64,000 bases of DNA, taken from contig JAHREC010000018.1 in NCBI GenBank assembly GCA_020081605.1, positions 62,001 through 126,000 on the forward strand. The letters run 5' to 3'. The position numbers and the translations under genes are program-made. The notes beneath the pieces were generated by a model that was given only the letters and a program-made list of their open reading frames with translations, was not told the DNA's origin and ran no database searches. Source of the stretch: Albifimbria verrucaria. Taxonomy: Eukaryota; Ascomycota; Sordariomycetes; Hypocreales; Stachybotryaceae. Position 1 is the first letter of the stretch; every line of letters begins with the position of its first letter. Positions 23,420 to 35,300 of the stretch are shown here, in pieces.

Positions 23420-25748
23420 ATGATGGCATCAGTTCTGGAGAATGATTTCGGTGTCTACCTGGGAGTCTGGACCAATTGGTCACGAGGTCCAGTTCTTGGT
23501 GCAACCTTGACTCTCACTAAATTTAATGCCAGTATACTGATAGCATTTACATCCATCTTCCTTGGCATTGCCGGCAACCGCTTCTGGAGGATCGTCTGTC
23601 TTGTCCTTCATGGATCGTATTGCAGGCCCGCCGAGCCTCAGGACGCCCTCCACTACCAGCAGCAAGTCATTCTCCGTAATTCACAAACTGCCGAGTCAGC
23701 ATTCACTTCTTTGTTCCGACTATACTGGGCATGGAGGAGCACATCGGATCATGCTCTTGTCCGTACCTCACAATCCATGCTCTTAGCCATTATGACCTTT
23801 TGCGCTTTTGTCATCGCTGGAGGTTTCTCAGTCACTATGACAACTAGTGTGGGTGATGAGGTCTTGATTGACTCATCAAATTGCGGGATGATCTCGTTTG
23901 GAGAAGGTGCTGACATATGGGACGTCCAATTCCCTACATGTCCGCAAGGGTTACCAATGCTGCAAATTATGCTCAACAATGTTACTCGCCTGGAAGGTGC
24001 AGTGCGTTAAGCTGCAAGACATTTGCCACTTCAACACTGCCTACTCTCGTTGACCGTAAAGCCGATTGCCCATTTCAACCTGGCAGCGGGATTTGCAAGA
24101 GCGACGACTCTAACTTATTCCTTGACACCCAATTCATCGACAGCAGTGTGCATCTGGGATTAAATGCCCCGTTCGCTGAGCGAATTCAATTCAGAAACAC
24201 CTACCATTGCGCCCCGCTCACCACGAAAGGCTACACAACATCGTACGAGTATCCGGGGTTAATGTTACCAGATACCACTATGGAGAAGCGAGGATAAGCG
24301 CAGCAGGTAACTGGACATCTGTCAATCATACCTACCAAGTAGAATCCGTGGAAACTTAGTATGCCTTCAACATGCGTCCCCAACGCACAGAAGGTCAATA
24401 CCTGACCGGGTATGTTGCTCTCTCACCTCCTGATATCTCCTAGTGTCATATGGTCTTGTTGACACCACTATACTTAGTGCATTGTATTCCTATTCGATGA
24501 ATGGAAGCATCGCGCCGTCGTCTGCATTTCGCCCTATTCCCAAACTCCACAGGGAAGACGGAGATGTTTCCATCTACTTCCTTTCAGGGAACGGCGTTAT
24601 CTTCATTGCTCCTACAACCGACCCCTGGTACAAAGCCACAAAGCCTGGTCCAAAAGCGAGGGAGGTAAGCACTGTTGGTGAGCGTACAGTATACGTTGCC
24701 GACGAAGCGGCTTCTCCCATTGCATGCGTCGCTAGATACCAACTGTGTCGCGGCGGCGCATCCCCGCATCTGGAAACTCAAAATGTGGTCCACTGGCTGG
24801 GTTCATGGATGCTGCTATTGGTGCGGCACCATTGTTTGACTTTCCCGGGGAGCTGGATGCCATCTTCTCAGGCAACGTATCGGGCACCGAGACAGCGAGT
24901 GCTTTCAACTGGTTCACTTCCATTTGGCGTGTGATGAACCCAGAGCCGTATTTTATATTCAACACACTCGGCTCGTCCTCTCTGGACTCTAAGCGAAGAT
25001 ATCGAGCAAGTGTGCAGGGACCGTTGCCGAGTGATCAGTGGCAGAACGACCTCACTCACATGTGGAACGTGACGTTAGCGTCCTTTCAAGAGAGCTTCGT
25101 CAGCCCAGCGCAAGGGACATCACAGCGGGACATACAGCAGTACCTACGGAGACCCTCAACTCAGTATCAAAAACAGCTGTGTGCTAGTCAGGTAAGAGAT
25201 CAACAGATTGACTCTATTCTTTACCAAGCTATTCTTCTGGGCATTTCCACCCTAACACTTAATCAACGCAGAAAATCCGGAGCAGTCGATTTGGATCTTT
25301 CTCGCTTCTTGGTCTCTGTCTTACCTATTCGTTTGGATTCCTCATCATTGCCATCTCATATGCCGTCGAACCAATTATCAGTTGGTGCCTCCATCGCAGT
25401 CAACGAGCATCACGAGATGGTGGCGGTGGCGGAGCTAATGCCAAAAAGGTGACACAATCGACCTACAAATATCTGGAATGGGTTACCCATGATACGATCC
25501 AGCAGCATCGACTTGCGCAAGAAGGAACAGGATGGGGCGGCAAATGGATCGACTGTACGAGCTACATTCCAAGAACAAAACCCGGGGAGTTGCTAGGAGG
25601 CCTAGACCTACGTGATGAACAGCACCCACTGTTATACCTACCAGACAATAACCATAACCAGGCTACAGAAAAGCCGGAGTCCTGTTGCGACTCGGCAGTT
25701 AGATCTAGCCAGTTGATTCAGGATACGGCGCCTGTCACATTCGTCTAA
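23420..25748 (+). pseudogene. Large fungal multi-pass membrane protein, frameshifted
   Basis: Resembles a widespread but uncharacterised ascomycete membrane-protein family: an N-terminal Y.G.WTNWS segment (VYLGVWTNWSRGPVLG), a helix (ILIAFTSIFLGIAG), RFWRIVCLVLH, H.QQQVILRNSQTAES, LFRLYWAW, then a second helix and a long extracellular-like region with Cys and Asn-X-Thr sites. FLSGNGV and DPWY come later, and a terminal helix (LCLTYSFGFLIIAISYAVEPII) precedes a cytosolic tail with LEWVTHDTIQQHRLAQE. One intron, 25192-25271, has CTAAC and joins ASQ to KIRSS. The frame changes near 23930, 24258, 24442 and 24747, each consistent with one missing base, and an in-frame TAG sits near 24356. Function is unknown. 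A start at ATG 23420 gives the best family match. Confidence 0.75.
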
Positions 25749-26958
25749 TCTGCAACGGAGCCACATGATAGCGGTAGAGAGGTGGACCAAGACTCTCAAG
25801 TACCCGACAATCCTATGCAGACATATTTTGGTCAGTTTCATATTATCTAAGGTCTTGGGCATGATATTTTGTTCATAGGAGCTGTTTTAAAGATATAATA
25901 CATTTACGGATTACTAAGCCTAACATGCCTCTTAGGGATGCCACTGTCAGGCTGTAACCGCAATTTCTCAAAAGTAGTACGAGGTTAAATTTCTATACTT
26001 TATACTAGGTTATTTCTATTTTCATTATAACGCCGCTGCGAAACATAGTAAATTTATTTCCTTCACATGATCACGGGAGGAGGAGTACTCTGCTACACAC
26101 TTCACTACTCCTAGATATTATTAAAGCACTCGAAATATATATTCCCTTTATTAAAGATGAGTCTCGGGTTCGGGTTTGAGTATAGAATATAAGTCTTAGT
26201 AGAATTTTTTTAAAAAAGAAACATTTAAAAATTCCTCTTATATATAATTTATACTATAGACGTGATAGTTTTCAAAATTATATAATAATCTAAAATATAT
26301 TAATAAAAGTAAAACCTATATGATATATATCCCAACTAGTCTGAGGGGCGGTTATATAGATGGTGATACTGATAGGGGTAGTCCAATATGAGGTTACTTA
26401 GTTTATAAGTCGCTGATCATAAGTTAAACACTTCGAGTGCAAATGTGTCTTAATACGGATAATCTTGCGGAATCTCATGAAGTAGCTAACTTACAGTGAT
26501 TGATTAATTTATGTTAGACGAATAGGCGTCCTGCGTAGTAGATTAAACGCATGAGCCGAGGCTATCCTCTCTCAACGTGCCTGATTAGGAAATTGTGGCC
26601 AGCAGATCAATTGTTTGATAGCCTCCGGGATGACCAGTCGCAATTGATCAATTGGACCACAGCCAATCACATGTCCGCCATAACCAATCCAGATGTTACA
26701 TCGTATATATATAAGACTCGTGATGCTTTTACCTCGGTAAAAACTGAGGTGCTGGGCTTTCTGATTCGACACAAATCTAAACGTTAGCAAACATGGAAGA
26801 GAGTGCTCAGTTGTCTCGGTGTACAGGAGTGGAATGACTGATAGGAGAAGAGAGTATTGGATATATAAACCGGTAATCTTTCTTCGTTATAGCCTCAATA
26901 TTCTTGTAGGAACCATTCTGTATTTTGTCAATCCAAAGTGTTATCCTTCGACCTCATT
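25749..26958. other. Intergenic
   Basis: The part 25880-26330 is moderately A+T-rich with TA-rich words, perhaps an old repeat border. Open frames at 26551-26787 are unconvincing. The right end is promoter of the peroxidase gene. Confidence 0.35.
26862..26869 (+). promoter_or_regulatory. TATA box of peroxidase gene
   Basis: TATATAAA lies 90 bases before the ATG at 26959, a good spacing for a fungal core promoter. Confidence 0.45.
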
Positions 26959-27973
26959 ATGACATTCTCAACATTGGTCACAGCTGTTGGCATGATTGCC
27001 ACAGCGGCTGCGTTTCCTCAATTTTTGGAATCTCGCCAGAGTTGGATACCAAGAGAGTGGATAGCACCAGGACCGAGTGACTGTAAGTTTCAACAGTATT
27101 TGCCACGACGTGCTGTGCGACTAACACTTGGTGGCTACAGCTCGCGGACCTTGTCCAGGTCTCAACACCTTAGCCAACCACGGCTACCTCCCTCGCAACG
27201 GCAAAGACATCAGCCTAGAGCTGCTCAAGGATGGCATGCTTGAAGGGTTCAACATTGAGAACAGCGATGCTGTGCTTCTATTCTTCCAAGCCATCAAGAC
27301 AAGTCCTGATTATCCCCGGACGAATAGTTTCGATTTAGCTGATCTTGGCCGTCACAACATTCTGGAACATGATATTAGTCTCAGGTAAGCTCGAAGTAAT
27401 ATCAGAATCTGCTCGAAGAATTAGTTCAAGTCTTTTAAAATTTACTAATATTTGGTAAATCAGCCGCTCTGACGCGTACTTTGCTGATGCTAATCCATTT
27501 AATGCCACTGTTTGGGCTGAGACTGCATCCTACTTTACCACGCCACTAATTACTGTAGACCAGGTAGCAAAGGCCAGGATGGGGCGACTGGCAACCTCAC
27601 AGAAGACGAACCCACAGCATGAGCTATCTGCTCTAGCAGATGGTTTCAGCTGGGGCGAGTGCGCTTCATTCTTCGAGATCATGGCTGATGGGACTACTGC
27701 CACGGTAGACAAGAAATTCATTGATTACTGGTTTCGTAAGTACATTTTGATTCAACTGTCAGCAAAATATTTTGCTCGAACTTGATACACGAGATTAACA
27801 GCAATCGCTGTTCAGAAAACGAGCGCATGCCCACTGAAATCGGCTGGCAGCGACGCAAGACCACCATGAAGGGTTCAGAGCGTGTCAAGTACACTCGGTT
27901 ATTAATGGAGGCAGCCGGTGTAAGCCGTCGGGATATCCCGGAAGATGCATATGGCCACCCGATGTTTTACTAG
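26959..27973 (+). CDS. Secreted heme-thiolate peroxidase (chloroperoxidase/short UPO family)
   Basis: Four exons (26959-27082, 27141-27384, 27464-27735, 27816-27973) with GT-AG introns and CTAAC branch sites give 265 residues, the usual size for the short family. Residues 1-19 are a signal peptide (TLVTAVGMIATAAAF). RGPCPGLNTLANHGYLPR contains Cys46, the expected proximal heme ligand, and EHD at 117-119 is the conserved distal-side and metal-binding motif. FFE in the third exon may supply the acid-base glutamate, by position only. The C-terminal NERMPTEIGW block is family-typical. Members use hydrogen peroxide to oxygenate or halogenate organic substrates outside the cell. The third intron acceptor was chosen at 27815, not at the earlier AACAG, because only the later one keeps NERMP in frame. 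No break was found. Confidence 0.88.
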
Positions 27974-28522
27974 ATTACACAGTGGCAGCACATTTGAGAT
28001 GAGGAACTCTTTGCTATTGGGAGATGAAGGACTTAAAACATCCTAGTCTTCTTTACACTTCATTCTAGGGTTATCTTGGTAGAATGATTTTCCATTCAGG
28101 CTTTTCTATCTCAGAGCTTCCCATAAGCAGCCTTATTGATCTGAATGAACTGTATGTAGGTCCCAGACTAATCTGACCTCGTACGAAGCAAGCTGAGATA
28201 AGTATCAGTATGTCTAAGCCTCTCCAACATCCCCTTCGTCCGCATCAGTCCTATACTTATTTCCCGCCCCGAGGTTGCCTAGTCCCTCGACCCATAACCC
28301 TATCAACGGAGGGACGGCAAAACAGGTTACTACGGCCAAAAATGAAAAGGAAAAAAAAGGTTGTTTACAATGAGCAGGTGGGCAGTAACGTCTTATCAAA
28401 GAATCAGATCGGGGATGACATATCAATGCATAGGGTTCATTTCAACACCCAACTTACGTATATTTGTTGAGATATGCTAATATTGAGTGTCCTTGTCTCG
28501 AACTCATAGATGGGCTTTTCTC
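27974..28522. other. Intergenic
   Basis: 3' flank of the peroxidase gene and spacer. An open frame at 28210-28470 has no recognisable content. Confidence 0.35.
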
Positions 28523-28930
28523 TTAAGCAATCAGACCCTCCGCTAACCAATTGTACTCCTCCTGTAACCGGGAGAGATCATGTCGTAGAATGTTCTCCTT
28601 GATGTTTGGAAGTTGCAAAACCATGAGCTTGACTCCGTCTCGAACATTTCACCCAGTAAGTTCGACTTGGTACTGGTGTGTCGGTGCTAATGCAGCCTTG
28701 GCCTTTTCCAGCTGCTTGGTAACAATATCCCTTACAGCCAATACCACCCAAAGCTCGAGCACCTCTCGCAGCTTGCTTGCATTGGCCAGGATATGAAATA
28801 TGTTCGCCCTCCGTATTCGTGATGTCTCCACCTTACCAAAATACTCTGGTAAAGTCATTTCTCTGTGATGGCTCTGTTCTGAACTCCAGCCCTTCTTCCT
28901 CGCTGAGACGAAGAAGGTACAAAAGGGCGC
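28523..28930 (-). pseudogene. C-terminal remnant of an unrecognised gene
   Basis: A minus-strand frame from 28858 reads helical, charged protein (SRIRRANIFHILANASKLRE, VVLAVRDIVTKQLEKAKAAL, HQYQVELTG), meets TGA, then continues in the same frame with NVRDGVKLMVLQLPNIKEN and LSRLQEEYNWLAEGL to TAA at 28523-28525. Just upstream another frame adds SALLYLLRLSEEEGLEFRTE. The amino-acid composition on both sides of the TGA looks like real protein, so the stop may be a mutated TGG. I do not recognise the family. Confidence 0.4.
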
Positions 28931-30618
28931 TACCCACCATGGAATAGATTGATAGATAGTTTGATCTCTAACATAGGTGTAGAGTTGACTATAGCGAGCT
29001 TCTACGGAAGTATAGAGTCTTGCTTTTGTTCCTCTAAGCCTCCATCGAGTGGCAGCACCATAGTGTGTATGCTAGTATTGAGTGCAAAAGAATTTCAGCA
29101 GCTGAATTTTGTTTTCCATAATTGATGTTTGTCTCATCACCTGCAGATATCAATTGCCCCCAATGAAGCACGAGAGTAACTGTTCCACTACCTGCGTGTT
29201 GCTGGAAATAAGCTATACTGTGCTTGTGATAGTTGCCTATATTTGAACATGATACCACTGACTCCCCAGAAAAAGGTTGTCAAACGAACGAACGTAGAAC
29301 AAGCGGTCTATACACATTCAGTCCCTTGAAGTTGTTATATTAGTAGATATGTCGTGCCACAAAGGTAAGTTCCTACACTTAATCTCAAGCTGGCTAAAAC
29401 TGCGATATATATGCTCTATTTTGGATACGATCGCAGACTTAGGAAACTTGGTTTCTAAGAGAACCAGCTCCGATTCACTATGATGAGTTTTATTATTCCC
29501 AAGTCTCATTGCTATCTATGACATTGTCTGCGAAATTGCATATTGGGTAGGTTCTCTGAACTGCTATATACTGAATGATACTGTCTCTACTAAACTCTAT
29601 CAGGGATGTGGGTTTCTTATCTTCTCCTTTGAGCAGGATAGGTTTCTACTTAATATTCTCCACTCTCTAGAAGTTAATAGAAATCATTCCTTTTTTCAGG
29701 GGAACTAAAAGATATCTATTATAGAAATAATAACGTCTTTAGGAATTTCAAGGAGGATAGGCTGAGGTGAAGTGTTTGTTCCTCTTCTGATATTATTTTT
29801 AGCGATCAGGCGCTTGCCTCAGGCAATAACCCTCCAAAGCGTCACGGTCTTGGCTCTGTGATTATACCTAGCATTCTACCCTTGCTGTCATATCTTTAGC
29901 TCATCTGACCATACGACAGGTACAATGAGCACATACTGCTTTTGAAAATGACGAAATGAAGCCAGGCTCTCCAAACAGATTGCCGAGAACTACATGCGCT
30001 TCTTCTTAGTAGTGAGCACCAGGGTGAAGCAGATCTGTGCGCGAGATACACCGGTCACTCGCGACAGCAACGAAACAGGGTTCATATGGGCGTTCCACCT
30101 CTTCAAGTAAAGTAAGTTTCATCCCACTGCCTCATGGTCAGTTCGCCGGGCTGTGGCTCACTTTAGGCCCTAGTCACACAAGATTCGCAGACGCGTGGTC
30201 CACGGGTGCGTTGTCTCAACACGGCATAAAAAGACTGGGGAACATTGCTTCAATACATTGCTGCATAATTCGTCAAATAGCGAGCTTATTGAGAAGCTCA
30301 AAGGTGTGCACATGGTCAAAAACGATGGTCGGAACAAGATGAACGTGAACGATGAGCTTGAGAAGAACCCGACCCAAGAAGTCCCGGGAACTCAAGGACG
30401 TTATGGGTTTTGTTGAAGACATGTTTACCATTGGCCAGTTTACGCTCAACGTCATTGATGGCTTGGTCCCGAGCAATGTGCAAGGCAAGGTTGGTCCTTG
30501 CGAGGCTAAGGTGAAAAGTTAATGTTAAAGATTTTGCTAGCTGTGCTTTTCGTTGCTGATTCATCGATGTTGTAGCTCACAATCTATCTTGCCACTCAAA
30601 TCCCAATGCTTTAGTGCT
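28931..30618. other. Unresolved region, possible gene debris
   Basis: Short minus-strand pieces at 30040-30560 (SLARTNLALHIARDQ; VERPYEPCFVAVASD) look protein-like but cannot be joined into a gene or assigned. The rest is without features. Confidence 0.3.
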
Positions 30619-31590
30619 TTATTCTGGCTTTTGCGCCGTCAGAACAATAAAGTCGAAAATGGGATGGACCTTTAAATCTCTGGAAGCCTTCCGGACCGAC
30701 ACGTTGAACAGCTCAACTTCCTCCGTCTTCCAGCCCAGCACATCCGTGAATAGAACAGCCGTAAAGGCCGAGACTCCCTCGTGCATATTGATACCCATCA
30801 GGGTACCAATCTCTTTCAAGCGCGGATCTTTCGGCCACCCGCCAATTGGGAGTTTGAATCTCTCTTCTTTTACCTTTGCGAAGCCTGCGTCCTCGGCCCA
30901 CGACTTAAAGTGTGGCGCGGGATCTAGTGTGCGCCCAATCTTATCGCAAGCCTCCTTGAGATAGTTCATCATGAGAACAAGAGCATTGTCTAATTTCAGA
31001 CTGTCATCCTCAGAGTACATGGTATTCGCTGTTTCTTGAAACTCGACCCAACCGCCAGGCTTTAGATTGTCGTAAATCTGCTTCATCAATCGTGGCCAGT
31101 CCACGATTGACCCTGCCATGTAACGACAGTGTATGTAGTCGTACTGAATCGGCTCCGCCCAGTCCTTTTCCACGTCGTCGACAAGGAATTTGACGTTGGG
31201 AGGAATCCAGTCGGGTTGAATGGGACTCAGGTCGTTGCCGACAATGTTGGCACTGGGATAGGTATCTCCAACCTCTATAGCCCAGATTCCAGTGCCGGTG
31301 CCGATATCGAGAATGGATAGTCCGTCTGGGTTGATTGGCGCCAGGATAAGGCGATCATTCGTTAAGCGGTAGAAAACATGGTGGATCATGTCGAGTCGAT
31401 CTTGTTCGGTTGCGTCATTGGGAAAGCTATACTGGCCAGCCTGGAAGCTATGGTAACGTCGTCCATGTTTCCATTCGTAGCGGATAACGCTGCTGGTGAT
31501 TGAGGCGCTTGCGGTGGATTCATCGCTGCCAATCGCGGAATCGGCATCCTCGAGGTTGTCCTCGACTTCCACCTGGGGTTGGTTGCACAT
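30619..31590 (-). CDS. LaeA-like SAM-dependent methyltransferase
   Basis: A single uninterrupted 323-residue frame from ATG 31590 to 30619. The N-terminal acidic, low-complexity 35 residues are followed by the class I SAM-binding motif ILDIGTGTGIWAIEVGD (residues 93-109), the acidic motif II region VGNDLSPIQPDWIPPNV, DDVEKDW, the LKPGGWVEFQE post-motif and a C-terminal VLTAQKP. This is the pattern of the UMTA/LaeA-like family. LaeA itself is a nuclear regulator of secondary metabolism, but most paralogues methylate small molecules, and sequence alone does not separate the two. The gene has no intron and no frame break. It is divergent from nothing obvious; the next gene lies 1.6 kb away. Confidence 0.88.
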   Translation of the reverse strand: MCNQPQVEVEDNLEDADSAIGSDESTASASITSSVIRYEWKHGRRYHSFQAGQYSFPNDATEQDRLDMIHHVFYRLTNDRLILAPINPDGLSILDIGTGTGIWAIEVGDTYPSANIVGNDLSPIQPDWIPPNVKFLVDDVEKDWAEPIQYDYIHCRYMAGSIVDWPRLMKQIYDNLKPGGWVEFQETANTMYSEDDSLKLDNALVLMMNYLKEACDKIGRTLDPAPHFKSWAEDAGFAKVKEERFKLPIGGWPKDPRLKEIGTLMGINMHEGVSAFTAVLFTDVLGWKTEEVELFNVSVRKASRDLKVHPIFDFIVLTAQKPE

Positions 31591-33235
31591 AATGGGGCTT
31601 TATCAAAGAGATACGCAGCAGCCTCGCAGGATCGCCGCGTGTCCTTGCCAATCGCCAGTCAGTCTGGCCTCCCCGTAATGTGACAGAAATGAATGTCGGA
31701 AAAAACGTGTCGCTGCGGTGTCGAGGAGCTGGCGGACATTGACGGGGCGGGGAATGGCGCGCAGGTCCAGGGTCAAGCAAGGCACGGAACCAATGAGGAG
31801 ACGACAGCTGGCTGGCTTTTATGTGTTTCGTGTGGAGAATGATGGTGATCGGCGCCCCATTCTCTTAGCCTTCGAGTTGATGGTCCCAAGCCAACAGAAC
31901 GACGCTACAGAGTACCGTTGGAGAAATGCTTATTAATGCATCTGATACGACTTTAAAGCTCGTGCGTGTAAGTATGCTTGTCGTCGGCCTCACTGATGAT
32001 AGAAGTCCCAGCATTTAGCGTTGTTATAAAGGGTTATTGCACATTAGAAAATCCCACCGAAGCTTTGAATCTTTCCGAGGTTTCTGAGCCTTCTGTTTTT
32101 CGGGCTCCCAGCCTGGCTATTGATGCTATTCCTAGCTAGCTATTCTATCGGGCCCTGCAGCGGGCCCTTATCTAAGCCCTTGTCCGCGATGGCTGCCCTA
32201 GCTGACTTTCCTGACTATATTAACCTTCCTGACCAGCATGATATCCATGATATAAGTATTGAATACCTAGCTAGTTAGCTAGCTACAAGGAATTTTTAAA
32301 GTTACTTTATGTATTGATGCGTTGACTAAGACGCTGTGTGGCTCGTGACCCCTATGTGACCTTCGGACACCTAATGAAATAACTAATCAGCGCTGGTAAA
32401 GAGTCTAGAAGCTGTGTTGCAGGGCGATTGGTGCTCTTCTCGTGATTTCCTGTTATTTTCATGCCCAAATTTCAAGCGTGGACCTGCTACAGCGGAGTGA
32501 AAAGACTTTAGGGGTGCAGTAGTGATAAGATGGATTTATCTCTGAAGAGCCCCAGCAGGAGGGAGCAGCGCCACTCCTCATATACCGCCGAGCCATATAC
32601 CGGGCTGCCTTGCGCTACAGGGTAGCCTATTATCCCTGGCACCAAACCTATTCGTATATATAGTACGCTTCACAGGCTCTCGTCCAGCGCAGCTGTTGTA
32701 AGACATTAGCGATATATGAATGCATCTCAGTCTCACTGCCACGACCAGGGCACGGCGGAACCGCGAGGACAGACCACTCGAAGATGTATTAATACCTTAC
32801 GCTACCTTTGGATTCGTGTGGAAAACAGGAGACCGGGAGTAGATCGACTCTGCGAGGGAAAAGCCATTTCGGAGTAATACAGCATGGAATGCCGAGATGC
32901 CTTGGGCCACACTTAGGAAGATTAGTTGGGAATGAGCCTACTACATTTTGCAAATCTAGATTCATGGGAGCCCATTGATGGTCTGCCAGCATGCATAACG
33001 CGCGTCGCTAGATACAACCACCTGCAACAGTTGAAAGATAGGCACGAAACATAATCACAGTGTGATAGGCGACGGGCTTTGATTGAGGAGGCAGAGGGCG
33101 TGGGCTGTTGTTGCAGAGAAGAGAAGAGAAGATGATAAGTGAGATATAAGAGGGAAGGAGGCCAAGACACATTTCAAGGTGGAGGGTATATACAAATCAA
33201 GCTGTGACGGTGATATGATATTATAAAACTATTTA
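31591..33235. other. Intergenic, 1.6 kb
   Basis: Upstream region of the methyltransferase and downstream of the dehydrogenase, whose 3' ends/5' ends do not overlap here. A short in-frame stretch near 32190-32280 (MAALADFPDYINLPDQ) ends at TAG with a repeated ctagctagttagctagcta motif; I could not assign it. No RNA gene seen. Confidence 0.35.
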
Positions 33236-34441
33236 TTACTCTTCAAGATTGGCCAGTTTCATAGCCAGGGCCCATAGCTTATTAGCAGCTGAATCCGAAC
33301 TGGCATGTTCAGCAACATGGCTAACTTGGCAGTGGTTAATATAAACAGGGGCTTTGGCTAATTTGAGTGCATATTAGTAACTACTCTGAGTGGAAGAATT
33401 ATCAGTTGATGGAATCCTTACCCGTAACCGGCAATATAGGGTCCAGTGCTGCAACCAAGAAGCTGGCCGCTCCTGGCTGGGTGACTTGTACGTCATTCGC
33501 ACGTTCCTAAAATCGCTGGGAAGATAGCGCTGAAGTTCGGTGGCAACCACTGCCGAAAAAGATAAACAGGTGAGTCAAGGGCGTTTACGGTCTGTAGGAG
33601 TCTGCAGCAGCCAGACGAAAAACATACCTCCCGGTTCAGCGCACACAGAAGTGATACCCTCCGAGGCATACTTCTCTGCAAGCCTCTTGGTAAAGAGCAT
33701 GTTGGCTACGTTACTGTGCGCGTAGGTGATGAAAGGGTGATAGCCAACATTGGGATCCGTGCCTGCGAACCCCATCGGTGATGCCGTATCCACGTAAACC
33801 TGCTCATCTACAGGTAGTGCCTTCTCTCCGTCAAAGTTATAATCGCTGAAGCGGAAAGGCGTCAGCACATAGCCTGCGCTGGTAATATTCACAACCCGGG
33901 CGCCTCCCACGGCCGCTTTGAGCAAAGGCAAGAGACTCTGGGTCAAAACGAAGTGGCCTAAGAAATTGGTGGCGAGCTGCAGCTCGACACCGTCCACGGA
34001 GAGAGTCTGGGTCGGGATTGCCATAACACCGGCGTTGTTGATTTGGACGTCGATGACCGAATTGGTTCGACTAATCTCTGCCGTGGCCGCCCGCACGGAC
34101 AACAGCGATGACAAGTCCAGGATCACCACCTGCACTGCAGTCCCTTCTGAGGCGATGCCGCGGATCTTTGCTGCAATATCCTCTACTCTGCCTGCGGCCC
34201 TGGATGTTATGATAATCTTCTTGGGCCCGGCTCCAGCCAGCGCGACGGCGGTGGCACCACCCAGACCGTTAGCATTGACTCCAGTGATTAAAACTACAAG
34301 CCGAGTCAGTTACGGATTCTCAGAACTGTAATACTGGCACATGGGCCATGACATACTTGTTTTCCCGCTTATTTGAGACTGGAACACTGCCGCGACTTGC
34401 TCGGCAGTCGTCTCAGCATTAAACTCCTGGTGCATCGCCAT
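33236..34441 (-). pseudogene. Short-chain dehydrogenase/reductase, one frameshift, active-site Lys replaced
   Basis: Four exons on the minus strand from ATG 34441, separated by introns 34294-34356, 33550-33627 and 33358-33421, all GT-AG. The Rossmann motif is ITGVNANGLGG, followed by ITSR, NNAGVMA, the catalytic-Ser block NITSAGYV, then TYAHSNVANML where Y-X-X-X-K is expected: Lys is Asn (codon at 33710-33712). EPGVVATELQRYLPSDFRN and VSHVAEHASS...ANKLW near the C-terminus match fungal SDRs annotated as WW-domain-oxidoreductase-like. One base seems lost near 33470, where AASFLVAALDPILPVTG continues in the next frame. The stop is TAA at 33236-33238. Known members reduce or oxidise small alcohols or ketones; this one may be inactive. 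Confidence 0.82.
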
Positions 34442-35300
34442 GCTTGTTCAGGATTTGTCGAAAGGCTTCAGTCAAAGACAGTTAAGTTGAAATTTTCCAA
34501 AGGTAGATATGTAATTAGACAGCCTGCTGCTCTAATTCTCTCAAATCCGACTTATTCTTCTCTACGTAACGTTCAGATGGCACTTATATACTCGTCTGAC
34601 ACTCCTGGCTATTGACATAGGTGGCTGATCTTCAACTGAAAATGGTAGCTCTCTGAGCCCACTTTCATGCATGAAACCCGATGGTTCCGTGCAGCTGTTT
34701 TGCTGGCCTCTCTGCTGCAGGGTTCGGAGATAATAGCCAACCGGTGGTTGCCACTTCGTAGACTGCAGCATCTGCCAGCCACCGGGGATACTTGTTAGGA
34801 CAAATAATCATTTCCGACCCATTGCGCCATGCTATGCATGTTCGTGGGTTTCCCAGTCATTTTAAAGCGGCTCATATCCAACAGTTAGCGCGGCTTAGCC
34901 ACCGACCGATTATTCAGCTGACCTGTCGTATTCTTGATAAATTTTTCCCGCCCGGACAACAGCAGTGATGATGAAGAGGTCATTCGCGATAACAAGCAAA
35001 GCTACAATGCCGTAAGTCCATGAGCAAATCAGGCACCCTAAATCAATATTTGCCACGTTATACACCCAGCACAACAGGTTACGAGTTTGCTCAACAGCAC
35101 TTTGAAATCATGCGGGCCTGAGCGTAGCCAGCGGGCTCGGGCAAGTCGAAGTCCTGCATCCTCTCAAAGGCAGGACGCCCTGATCTCGTTAACAGTTTCC
35201 AACCGGGCAGTACAGACATCCAGCATTGCAACCGCCACTACAGGGTTGACTAAAAGAATGTGGTCAAACACACGTTCAGGACATTGTCTGGCACAATGCC
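34442..35300. other. Divergent promoter region
   Basis: Spacer between the minus-strand dehydrogenase and the plus-strand gene at 35301. No coding feature is supported; the open frame 35087-35392 overlaps the next gene in another frame. Confidence 0.35.

Noticed and set aside
24407..24442. Possible 34-base GT-AG intron in the large membrane-protein gene
   Set aside because: Too short for a fungal intron, and reading through with a one-base loss at its end fits the next segment better.
32190..32285. Short frame MAALADFPDYINLPDQ as a transposase fragment
   Set aside because: No transposase motif (DDE, helix-turn-helix) is visible and the stretch is too short to support.
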